Virus record (IMG/VR): IMGVR_UViG_3300019776_000060
Location: 1-31,541 of that record
Direction: 5' to 3' (one strand)
Length of the DNA stretch: 31,541 bases
Source: a virus
Shown: positions 14,763-21,019 of the stretch, piece by piece
Layout: every line of letters begins with the position of its first letter
Numbering within the stretch: the stretch's first letter is position 1
Translations under genes and position numbers: made by a program
Notes under the pieces: generated by a model
Databases searched by the model: none
What the model was told of the DNA's origin: nothing
What the model saw: the letters and a program-made list of their open reading frames with translations, nothing else

Positions 14763-15263
14763 ATGGCTGATACTGATTTTACACTAACAAAAGACTATTT
14801 ACATGAAATCTTTGAATACAAAGATGGAAGCCTTTATTACAAAATACAAACTTCACCTAATTCAAAAATTGGCAAAAAAGTTGGCTCTTTGACCAATAGA
14901 GGTTACTTATCAACAACTATTAAATCTAAATTTTATTTGATTCATAGAGTTATATTTTTCATGTTTTATGGTTATTTACCAAAAAATTTAGACCACATTG
15001 ATGGAAATAGATTAAACAATAAAATTGAAAATTTAAGACCAGCAACCTTTGGGCAAAATGCTCAAAATGCCAAAATTCGCAAAGACAATAAATTTAATGT
15101 AAAAGGGGTTTATTGGTTTAAAGAATTAAAAAAATGGAAAGTTGACATAGGAATCAATGGAAAACGCAAATATATAGGCGTTTTTGAAGATTTAGAACTT
15201 GCCGAGTTAGTTGCCCAAGAAGCTAGGGACAAATATCACGGCAAGTTTGCAAGGCATAATTAG
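14763..15263 (+). CDS. HNH-AP2 homing endonuclease, copy 1
   Basis: A 166-residue endonuclease on the strand opposite the virion genes. An HNH core spans about 57-100 (HRVIFFMFYG, then LDHIDGNRLNNKIENLRPAT with Asp77, His78, Asp80, Asn86 and Asn90). It is followed by an AP2-like DNA-binding domain (KGVYWFKELKKWKVDIG to the C-terminus, about 114-163). It is clearly paralogous to the gene at 15987: both start MAD-D, and both end DLELAELVA-EAR-KYH. Its last four bases overlap the convergent gene at 15260. It lies between the adaptor gene and that gene, not inside a reading frame. Confidence 0.88.
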   Translation: MADTDFTLTKDYLHEIFEYKDGSLYYKIQTSPNSKIGKKVGSLTNRGYLSTTIKSKFYLIHRVIFFMFYGYLPKNLDHIDGNRLNNKIENLRPATFGQNAQNAKIRKDNKFNVKGVYWFKELKKWKVDIGINGKRKYIGVFEDLELAELVAQEARDKYHGKFARHN

Positions 15264-15886
15264 ACTTCTTCAGCTTCTTTTGTTTTTCGAGCTTTGGGTT
15301 TTTTTTCAGCCATCATAGCCATTAAAGCGTCAATTTGCTCTTGTTGTTTAGCTAATTTAGCATTGGCTTCTTCTTGAAGTTTTTGGTTTTCTGCACGAAG
15401 TGCTTGCAATTCTGCTTCTCTTTGTGCAACTTCTGCTGAATCAGTAGCTAAATTTAAGAAAGCTTTGGCTTTTTGACGGAAATTGTATGGTGACATACCT
15501 GCAACCATGCCAATACGCTGTAGTTGTTGGTCAGAACAATCAGCAATGGACTCTACTGTATGGAATTTTAAGCCTTTGAGTTCTTCAGCTTGGCTACGAG
15601 TGATTTGAGGCCATGCTTCCAAAGGTGTTCCAATAATATCCTCATGGTTTGCTACTTGGTTTTGATAATGTGCCCATTGGCGAGGAAAGCGTGTTTTATG
15701 GGATTCTTGGGCATAAGTGTCAATTTCTGTCAAATTATCACCAGGAATCATAATTCTTACGAAATCAAATTCTTTAAAAATCGGTCTGCCAGCTTCATTG
15801 GAGGCATCCTCTTGTTTGACGCTTTTTTTATAGAATTGGACTGCTAAACGGGAATCCGAACCTTGAATATCGCTATCAATAGCCAT
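15260..15886 (-). CDS. Virion structural protein with C-terminal coiled coil
   Basis: A 208-residue protein flanked on both sides by plus-strand HNH genes. The N-terminal part (FDFVRIMIPGDNLTEIDTYA, about 41-60) resembles a conserved phage head-module protein. A helical middle follows (LQRIGMVAGMSPYNFRQKAK) and the C-terminus is a Gln/Glu/Ala coiled coil ending in a basic tail. It sits between the decoration and adaptor genes, so a head assembly or internal role is likely. It has a good RBS (AAGGAGAT). No enzyme motif. Confidence 0.6.
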   Translation of the reverse strand: MAIDSDIQGSDSRLAVQFYKKSVKQEDASNEAGRPIFKEFDFVRIMIPGDNLTEIDTYAQESHKTRFPRQWAHYQNQVANHEDIIGTPLEAWPQITRSQAEELKGLKFHTVESIADCSDQQLQRIGMVAGMSPYNFRQKAKAFLNLATDSAEVAQREAELQALRAENQKLQEEANAKLAKQQEQIDALMAMMAEKKPKARKTKEAEEV

Positions 15887-15896
15887 GTAAATCTCC

Positions 15897-15926
15897 TTAA
15901 CTAAGTGGTTAGTTTCGTGTTAAAAT
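15897..15926 (+). promoter_or_regulatory. Extended -10 promoter for the HNH gene at 15987
   Basis: TAAAAT at 15921-15926 with upstream TGT makes an extended -10. TTAACT at 15897-15902 is a four-of-six match to the -35 box at 18-base spacing. Transcription would start near 15933, just before the hairpin at 15935. Confidence 0.5.
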
Positions 15927-15934
15927 AACGGAAA

Positions 15935-15984
15935 CTGGTAATTGCGTTACCAGCCTCCTAACCACAACAATTATTAAGGAATTG
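15935..15984 (+). promoter_or_regulatory. Structured leader of the HNH gene at 15987
   Basis: Same plan as the leader at 14708: a hairpin CTGGTAA 15935-15941 with TTACCAG 15947-15953, the shared block CCTAACCAC (15957-15965), and a stem CAATT 15968-15972 with AATTG 15980-15984 that holds the Shine-Dalgarno AAGGA. Relative to copy 1 the stem differs by one pair (C-G there, T-A here), a compensatory change. Confidence 0.6.
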
Positions 15985-15986
15985 CT

Positions 15987-16472
15987 ATGGCTGATATAGA
16001 TTCTACTCTATTGCATAAACATTTTTATTATGTTAATGGCGAATTATTCAGAAAAACAAAAAATCATGGTTGCAAAATTGGCGATAAAGCTGGTCATTTA
16101 AGATGGGATGGCTACAATCAAGTTTCTTTTAAAAATAAATCATATTTACTTCATAGGCTTATTTTTATGATGTTTCATGGTTATATGCCATTAAAAGTTG
16201 ACCATATAGATGGAAATACTTTAAATAATTGCATTGAAAATTTAAGACCCGTTAATCAAATTCAAAACCAACAAAATTCAAAATTAAGAAAATCAAACAC
16301 TTCAGGAATAAAAAATGTTTCTTTTCATAAAAGAACAAATAAATGGAGAGTTCAATTTAATGTTAATGGCGTATCAAAATATATAGGTTCTTTTGATGAT
16401 TTAGAGTTAGCCGAATTAGTGGCTATTGAAGCTAGAAACAAATATCATAAAGAATTTGCTAGGCATAAATAA
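15987..16472 (+). CDS. HNH-AP2 homing endonuclease, copy 2
   Basis: A 161-residue paralogue of the gene at 14763. HNH core at about 52-95 (HRLIFMMFHG, VDHIDGNTLNNCIENLRPVN, with Asp72, His73 and Asp75), then an AP2-like domain from about residue 107 (GIKNVSFHKRTNKWRVQFNV) to the end. All catalytic residues are present. It is followed after a short gap by a bidirectional terminator and lies between the decoration gene and the structural gene at 15260. The local DNA is more AT-rich than the virion genes, as expected of a recent mobile gene. Confidence 0.88.
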   Translation: MADIDSTLLHKHFYYVNGELFRKTKNHGCKIGDKAGHLRWDGYNQVSFKNKSYLLHRLIFMMFHGYMPLKVDHIDGNTLNNCIENLRPVNQIQNQQNSKLRKSNTSGIKNVSFHKRTNKWRVQFNVNGVSKYIGSFDDLELAELVAIEARNKYHKEFARHK

Positions 16473-16473
16473 G

Positions 16474-16509
16474 AAAAAGGGACTCCCCTTGTGAGGGAAT
16501 CCCAGTTTT
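16474..16509 (-). terminator. Bidirectional intrinsic terminator after the decoration gene
   Basis: GGGACTCCC (16479-16487) pairs with GGGAATCCC (16495-16503) with one C-A mismatch and a seven-base loop. On the minus strand it is followed at once by five T, a strong intrinsic terminator for transcripts from the capsid and decoration genes. On the plus strand four T follow (16506-16509), so it may also end the HNH transcript. Confidence 0.75.
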
Positions 16510-16526
16510 ACTACATTTTCTGTAGG

Positions 16527-16832
16527 TTATACAGAAGTGATTGCGAACCAGCCATAGTCACCAGAAGCCATAGAGGTAGCGGTGAAGTATGAGCCAGCGC
16601 CCAATGTTGCTTGGAATGTAGAAGCGTTAACTACTACAGTCGCTGTAGATGCTGCAATAGCAGCGCCAGCTTGTGCGAATACATAACGCTTGCCGTCATT
16701 ACCAAATACCTGTGTACCCAATGGGCCAAAAGCAGGGATGTTTACAGCAGTAGAACCAGCAGTATATGAGAAAGATACTGGAGTAGTACCGTTCAAATTA
16801 ATGCCAGATAGGGGGGTTACTGAATATGCCAT
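16527..16832 (-). CDS. Head decoration protein candidate
   Basis: A 101-residue protein right after the major capsid gene. It is Ala/Thr/Gly/Ser-rich without cysteine, begins MAYSVTPLSGINLNGTTPVS and has the beta-strand rhythm of a small capsid-stabilizing protein. An earlier in-frame ATG at 16886 would add 18 residues, but the ATG at 16832 follows AAAGGAAATATC, the same leader style as the capsid gene, so I prefer it. It is followed by a terminator, which would give the capsid and decoration genes a transcript end of their own. Confidence 0.65.
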   Translation of the reverse strand: MAYSVTPLSGINLNGTTPVSFSYTAGSTAVNIPAFGPLGTQVFGNDGKRYVFAQAGAAIAASTATVVVNASTFQATLGAGSYFTATSMASGDYGWFAITSV

Positions 16833-16864
16833 GATATTTCCTTTATATATTAAATAGACAGTTA

Positions 16865-16892
16865 AATAGAAAGGGCTTTCGCCCAATCTATT
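16865..16892 (-). promoter_or_regulatory. GAAA-tetraloop hairpin between capsid and decoration genes
   Basis: On the minus-strand RNA the sequence folds into a six-pair stem (AATAGA with TCTATT), a UU/UU internal loop, a GGGC/GCCC stem and a GAAA loop. The stop codon of the capsid gene lies at its base. No T-run follows, so it is not a classical terminator. RNA stability or partial attenuation is more likely. Confidence 0.5.
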
Positions 16893-17865
16893 AGGTTGTC
16901 AACAAGCCTTGTAGGAAGCTGTTAGATGTTGTGAGGTTACCTGCCCAACCATACAACTTAACAATAGCGTCTTGGTTAATAGCCTGACGCTCACCACCGA
17001 TAGGTACAAAGTTACGCTCTTTATGTGGGCGTAAGAAGATGTAGTTAGTGTTCAAGAAATACATATAAGTTGCAGTTTCTTGAGAGCCATAACCACCACC
17101 GAGTACCACATCAGCAGATGTACCACCACCGTAGAACTTGAGTGAAGCGAAACCTGCTGCGCCTGATTCCTCAGAAGCAATACGCTGAATAGCTTGCAAT
17201 GCGCCTACATAGTAGGAATACATTGTGTTACCAGCAACGATTAAGTCAGCCTTGTCTGTGCCACGAATTTGTTTGATAGCAGCGTCAGTCATCTTAGACA
17301 AAATGTTTACAGATGTAGCACCTGTAGTGATTTGGTTCTGCCAGAAAGTCCAAGTAGCACGGTTAATACCACCATAAGTACCAGATGTAGGAGAAACTGC
17401 AACAGCAGCGCCCAAACCATCCAAGTTCTTACCACCGTTACCTGTACCATCACCATAAAGGTCACCAGAAATACGGTTCAAAAGACGAGCTTCAGAAACT
17501 TGCATACGACCATCTAAGAGGTCAATGATTGCTTCTTTGCTTGAGTTTTGGAGCATTTCCAAGCCAGACATTGTTACAGAATCAGCGTACTGAGCGATTT
17601 TGAACTGAGCAGCAGAAATAGGGCTATCTGGAGCAATGTTCAACACTTCGTAGCCAGAGTAGCTGTTAGCGTTGTTTGTAGATGTATCGTCATACATGAT
17701 TTCTTGCAAAATCACATTACCGCCTGAGAATGGGCGTACATTGCCCTTCTGATTGAGGCGCTGAAGAATTGCGTTGTTTTGTGTTAAGTTGTCAGCCAAT
17801 TCACCGCTACGACTTTGAATAGTGGTAGCGATAATATCGGTGATTGCTGAGTTAGCAAATGCCAT
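16891..17865 (-). CDS. Major capsid protein
   Basis: A 324-residue protein with a composition typical of HK97-fold capsid proteins: N-terminal helix-rich arm (ITDIIATTIQSRSGELADNL), NVILQEIMYDD near 50-60, and SGLEMLQNSSKEAIIDLLDG near 99-118. Gly/Asn-rich loops follow. It sits between scaffold and decoration genes, as in podophages with Bcep22-like heads. There is no protease gene and no obvious cleavable prodomain. RBS TTAAGGAAAATATC. It should be the most abundant product of the window. Confidence 0.85.
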   Translation of the reverse strand: MAFANSAITDIIATTIQSRSGELADNLTQNNAILQRLNQKGNVRPFSGGNVILQEIMYDDTSTNNANSYSGYEVLNIAPDSPISAAQFKIAQYADSVTMSGLEMLQNSSKEAIIDLLDGRMQVSEARLLNRISGDLYGDGTGNGGKNLDGLGAAVAVSPTSGTYGGINRATWTFWQNQITTGATSVNILSKMTDAAIKQIRGTDKADLIVAGNTMYSYYVGALQAIQRIASEESGAAGFASLKFYGGGTSADVVLGGGYGSQETATYMYFLNTNYIFLRPHKERNFVPIGGERQAINQDAIVKLYGWAGNLTTSNSFLQGLLTT

Positions 17866-17894
17866 GATATTTTCCTTAAAAAAATGTTAGTTAG

Positions 17895-18950
17895 TTAAAG
17901 CCGACCACTCATTGCAGTACCTAATTGTTCTGCTATTAAAGAGCGTCTATCCTTCTTATCTGTTGAGTCGCTCACTTTTCCGCTAGGAGTAGCAGATTTG
18001 GGGCTAACCGCAGCAGCCTTAGCTTTCTGTACTTGCTGGGCTTTGATTGCCGATTGTTTAGCATCGTTCAAGAGTCTATCTTGCTCCAATGACCAAACTT
18101 CGTCATTCATTCGCACAGCTTTCTTGTAAGCCGTTTCGAGGTCTTGGGCTTTACCTAGCTCAAGTAGTTGAGCCATTTCTTCCCTTACCACATCAAAGTG
18201 AGGGTATTTCTCCACATCACTTCGTACTCTTTCAATCTCACTCATTAAGCGTTGGTTTTCCTCTTGGGCAAACCGACCTTTAATGGATGAAACCTCTTGA
18301 TTAACCTGATTTAACTGGTTCATCAGTTGTTGCGTGTAGGCATCAGTTTGTGTTATCTGCCCACCATTTAATTGTATACCATAATCTGACGCAAGTTTTT
18401 GAAATATTTGAACTTTTTGTTCGTATGGGGCAGTAGAAAGTATCTGTTCTGCTCTTACTAGATTTTCAATATATTGCGTAGGTTGGATGCCTCTGCGTTG
18501 TAAATCTTGTGCAAAAGGTGCGATAGCATTTTCATAAGCCTTTGCTCGGTCAGCTTCTGCTTTGTAAGTAGAAACGCCTTTTTTATACTCAGACTCACGC
18601 TGATTAGCATATTCTGCAAACTTAACAAAGTCCTCTTTGCTAATTTGTTCGCCAGCTTCCATTTTGTCCCAAATTTGGACATATTCTTTTTTCCATGTAG
18701 ATGGGCGAGAAATAGGCTTTACTTCTTCTGCTAGTTCCTTCGACTCCTCATGCGTGACCTCAGATTCAGGCTGTGCAGAAATCTCGGCAGACTCTTGTCC
18801 GACTTCTCCAACAACTTCCTCTTTAGCGGATTCCTCGGCAATAGCATCCGTAGGCGTATCAATTTCTTTCTCGATTGGTGCTTCAAGTGTGCCTTCCTCT
18901 GCTGCGTTTAACGCTGCTTCTAATACATCTCTGCGGTCTAAGTCTGACAT
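17895..18950 (-). CDS. Scaffolding protein
   Basis: A 351-residue, highly charged protein. The first 80 residues are strongly acidic (EE and AEE clusters), the middle is a long helical region with coiled-coil character (QQLMNQLNQVNQEVSSIKGR), and the last 60 are basic and lysine/alanine-rich (QKAKAAAVSPKSATPSGKVS). This layout and the place directly upstream of the capsid gene match phage scaffolds, whose basic C-terminus binds capsid subunits. No protease motif is present, so it should leave intact. Confidence 0.8.
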   Translation of the reverse strand: MSDLDRRDVLEAALNAAEEGTLEAPIEKEIDTPTDAIAEESAKEEVVGEVGQESAEISAQPESEVTHEESKELAEEVKPISRPSTWKKEYVQIWDKMEAGEQISKEDFVKFAEYANQRESEYKKGVSTYKAEADRAKAYENAIAPFAQDLQRRGIQPTQYIENLVRAEQILSTAPYEQKVQIFQKLASDYGIQLNGGQITQTDAYTQQLMNQLNQVNQEVSSIKGRFAQEENQRLMSEIERVRSDVEKYPHFDVVREEMAQLLELGKAQDLETAYKKAVRMNDEVWSLEQDRLLNDAKQSAIKAQQVQKAKAAAVSPKSATPSGKVSDSTDKKDRRSLIAEQLGTAMSGRL

Positions 18951-18958
18951 GGTTTTTC

Positions 18959-19339
18959 CTATTTATATCTGAGTTTTTCGTATGCCAATTCAGCGATTTG
19001 GCGTTTTCTTGCTTCCTTAGACTTGGCGCTCATGTCTATAGGTTTATGTTGCATTGGCACATCGTTACCCAATTCAATCATTCTGTGCTGTTTCAGATGC
19101 TCTCTATGGTGGCTACGGCTTTTAATCCATGAGCCGTCTACTTGGCTGATATAGCCTTCAATATCGCTCATGACCATTGAGGCTTCACGCTTTTTGTTCT
19201 CTTGCTTCTCAAGCCAAGAGCGCTTCGCTTCTTCCGCACCAACAGTAGGAGTCCACCACTCAATAAAAAATTCTTCTTCAGTTTGTTGTTTTTTTGCAAC
19301 ATGATTACCTTCAGAATAACCACAATTAGGGCAAATCAT
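18959..19339 (-). CDS. Zinc-ribbon-start conserved phage protein
   Basis: A 126-residue protein with an N-terminal CPNCGYSEGNH, which holds two cysteines and a histidine that could form half a zinc site. The part SDIEGYISQVDGSWIKSRSH (58-77) followed by REHLKQHRMIELGND (79-93) resembles a widespread domain in podophage genes next to scaffold and capsid. The rest is charged helix. Start overlaps the glycosyltransferase stop by ATGA. Function unknown to me. Confidence 0.6.
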   Translation of the reverse strand: MICPNCGYSEGNHVAKKQQTEEEFFIEWWTPTVGAEEAKRSWLEKQENKKREASMVMSDIEGYISQVDGSWIKSRSHHREHLKQHRMIELGNDVPMQHKPIDMSAKSKEARKRQIAELAYEKLRYK

Positions 19340-20160
19340 CCCATCCTCCTTAACAGTTCTGGTATTTGGTCGTATTCATGGGGGCGTAAAGCAATTACAG
19401 AGTCATACCATCTGCCGTTCTTCCAACGCCAACATACAAATTCTTCTTTAGGTAGCAAGACAATGGTTTTAATTCCCAAAGCACCTGCAAGGTGAGCCGT
19501 ACCTGTATCAACAGTCACAATGCCCTTACAAGCCTTCATGTGACTAGCTGTCTTATTCCAATCGGTTTTCCACCCATCGTCAGGCAAAGAGTTGAATACA
19601 CCATCGGTTTTAGGGTTCAAACTGTAAGCATCGCTACCTACCAATTCTTCCATAACCTTCATATCAATGGACTTAATGTAGTAAAGAATCTGCTTACTAG
19701 CCTCCCAATTCACGCCAATCTTAGGGGGAATATTGCTTGGAATAGCGTGTAAATACCCTTCAGAAGCCACTATTTTCTTAGGTGTGACAGGAAACAGGTT
19801 CTTGACCATTGGGTGAGTAAGGGATAGGTAGTATGGCAAAGACATAAGGCCAATCCAATAATCTGATTCTGCGCCTACGCCACCCTCTAATTCATTGGTA
19901 AAGACATCTACGCACTCTAATTGCCCCATGAGGTAGTGCAATGTACCTTCTTGTAAAACTACGACCTTAGACGCTCCTAAAGCCTTTAATGCTGGCAAGA
20001 ATCTGGCAAACATAATAATGTCGCCAAAGCCTTGCTCAACTTGAACAGTAATGGATTTACCTAATAAAGATTCGCCTTGCCATACAGGGATTTTTAACGC
20101 TGGGCGTGTAGGTGAGGGTTCATTCTTAATAATGTCCTCATGCCAACGATACTCATACAA
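19336..20160 (-). CDS. Glycosyltransferase (GT9-like, TPR-linked)
   Basis: A glycosyltransferase of the heptosyltransferase-like group. VEQGFGDIIMFARFLPALKA is the donor-domain start; GIVTVDTGTAHLAGALGIKT and VLLPKEEFVCWRWKNGRWYD are C-terminal motifs found in TPR-associated enzymes. No ATG starts it; the annotated start is TTG at 20160, but the same frame continues upstream to an in-frame stop at 20254-20256 and encodes AYKHLHAGRYEQGFKLYEYR, a TPR-like half-repeat that usually precedes this domain. The true protein therefore likely begins at a rare start such as ATT at 20241, inside the previous gene. Target unknown, perhaps a virion glycan. Confidence 0.75.
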   Translation of the reverse strand: MYEYRWHEDIIKNEPSPTRPALKIPVWQGESLLGKSITVQVEQGFGDIIMFARFLPALKALGASKVVVLQEGTLHYLMGQLECVDVFTNELEGGVGAESDYWIGLMSLPYYLSLTHPMVKNLFPVTPKKIVASEGYLHAIPSNIPPKIGVNWEASKQILYYIKSIDMKVMEELVGSDAYSLNPKTDGVFNSLPDDGWKTDWNKTASHMKACKGIVTVDTGTAHLAGALGIKTIVLLPKEEFVCWRWKNGRWYDSVIALRPHEYDQIPELLRRMG

Positions 20161-20228
20161 TTTAAAGCCTTGTTCGTACCTTCCTGCGTGAAGGTGTTTA
20201 TAGGCTAATTGAAATTGGTCTTGGGGGT

Positions 20229-20702
20229 TTACAGTAGTAATAACAGCGCCTCTTCATCGTCTAACTCTGCAAGCCTCTTAGCTTCTAAAATTGCCAATTC
20301 CTGTTCTAAACGGATTTTGGCTTCTCTTATTGCTACCGCTGCTTGCAAGTCTTGTTGTTGTTGAACAAGATTAGCGATGTATCGGTCAATATTTGCTAGT
20401 TTTGACGGTTTATCAACGCTAACTTCTTGTTTTGATTCTACTTTATTTTGTTGTTTCTTTGCAACTTGTTTAGGGTCAACTAAGTCAGAAATAGTCTGTT
20501 TACGCTTTTCTGCGTCAACTTTTAACGCTTCAATGCGTTTTTGTTCGGCAATTCTAAGTTTTTTCTGTAAGGCTTTATAACGCTTTCTTTCCTCTGGTGT
20601 CCAAGCATCATCACCTCCTCTAGCTGGTGTTGGCGGTGTTGGGGTTATCGTTATTTGTAACGATGAGAAAGGTAGCGTTGAAAACGCCTTAAAGCCAAAC
20701 AT
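20229..20702 (-). CDS. Coiled-coil protein, 157 residues
   Basis: A protein with a short hydrophobic N-terminus (MFGFKAFSTLPFSSL) and a long charged, Gln/Lys/Glu-rich coiled coil from about 35 to the end, finishing DDEEALLLLL. The MFGF-AF-PFSSL start recurs in phage proteins next to fibre genes. It lacks any enzyme motif. Its last bases overlap the likely upstream start of the glycosyltransferase in another frame. Role unknown; it may be a structural or assembly factor for the fibres. Confidence 0.5.
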   Translation of the reverse strand: MFGFKAFSTLPFSSLQITITPTPPTPARGGDDAWTPEERKRYKALQKKLRIAEQKRIEALKVDAEKRKQTISDLVDPKQVAKKQQNKVESKQEVSVDKPSKLANIDRYIANLVQQQQDLQAAVAIREAKIRLEQELAILEAKRLAELDDEEALLLLL

Positions 20703-21019
20703 TACTCAGCCCAAACACGCATAGGGAAAGGCCAAGGCTGAACCGCATAAGCCTCAATAGGTGTAGCATCCTCACCTTCAATTACCAACACATTTACACC
20801 CCAATTAGGCGCAGGATAAGGCACAGGCACATAATCTTCAGGAGTAGGAATAGGTGCTGGTTCGTAAACTGTCCCAATCACAGAAATATTGGCATAGTTA
20901 GGAGTGGTATAGGCTTCTACGACCACATTGCCATCAATGTCCACAACTTCAGGATGAGTTGTATAAAGCACAGAATTAGCTTCTATCTCATCTTGAAAGG
21001 CTAAATAGTATGGGGTCAT
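20702..21019 (-). CDS. Hypothetical protein next to fibre genes
   Basis: A 105-residue acidic, proline-rich protein (PAPIPTPEDYVPVPYPAPNW near 54-73, and a VQPWPFPMRVWAE tail). No signal peptide or membrane helix. It overlaps the fibre gene by ATGA and shares its stop base with the next gene. Small Pro/Trp-rich proteins in this position are often fibre chaperones or assembly proteins in podophages, but nothing here proves that. Confidence 0.5.
   Translation of the reverse strand: MTPYYLAFQDEIEANSVLYTTHPEVVDIDGNVVVEAYTTPNYANISVIGTVYEPAPIPTPEDYVPVPYPAPNWGVNVLVIEGEDATPIEAYAVQPWPFPMRVWAE

Noticed and set aside
15905-15965. Long-range stem GTGGTTAG with CTAACCAC enclosing the HNH leader
   Set aside because: The 5' arm lies upstream of the predicted transcription start, so it would be absent from the main RNA, and copy 1 has no such arm.
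16833-16886. Longer decoration start (ATG at 16886)
   Set aside because: The ATG at 16832 has the same RBS style as the capsid gene; the added 18 residues run through the hairpin region.
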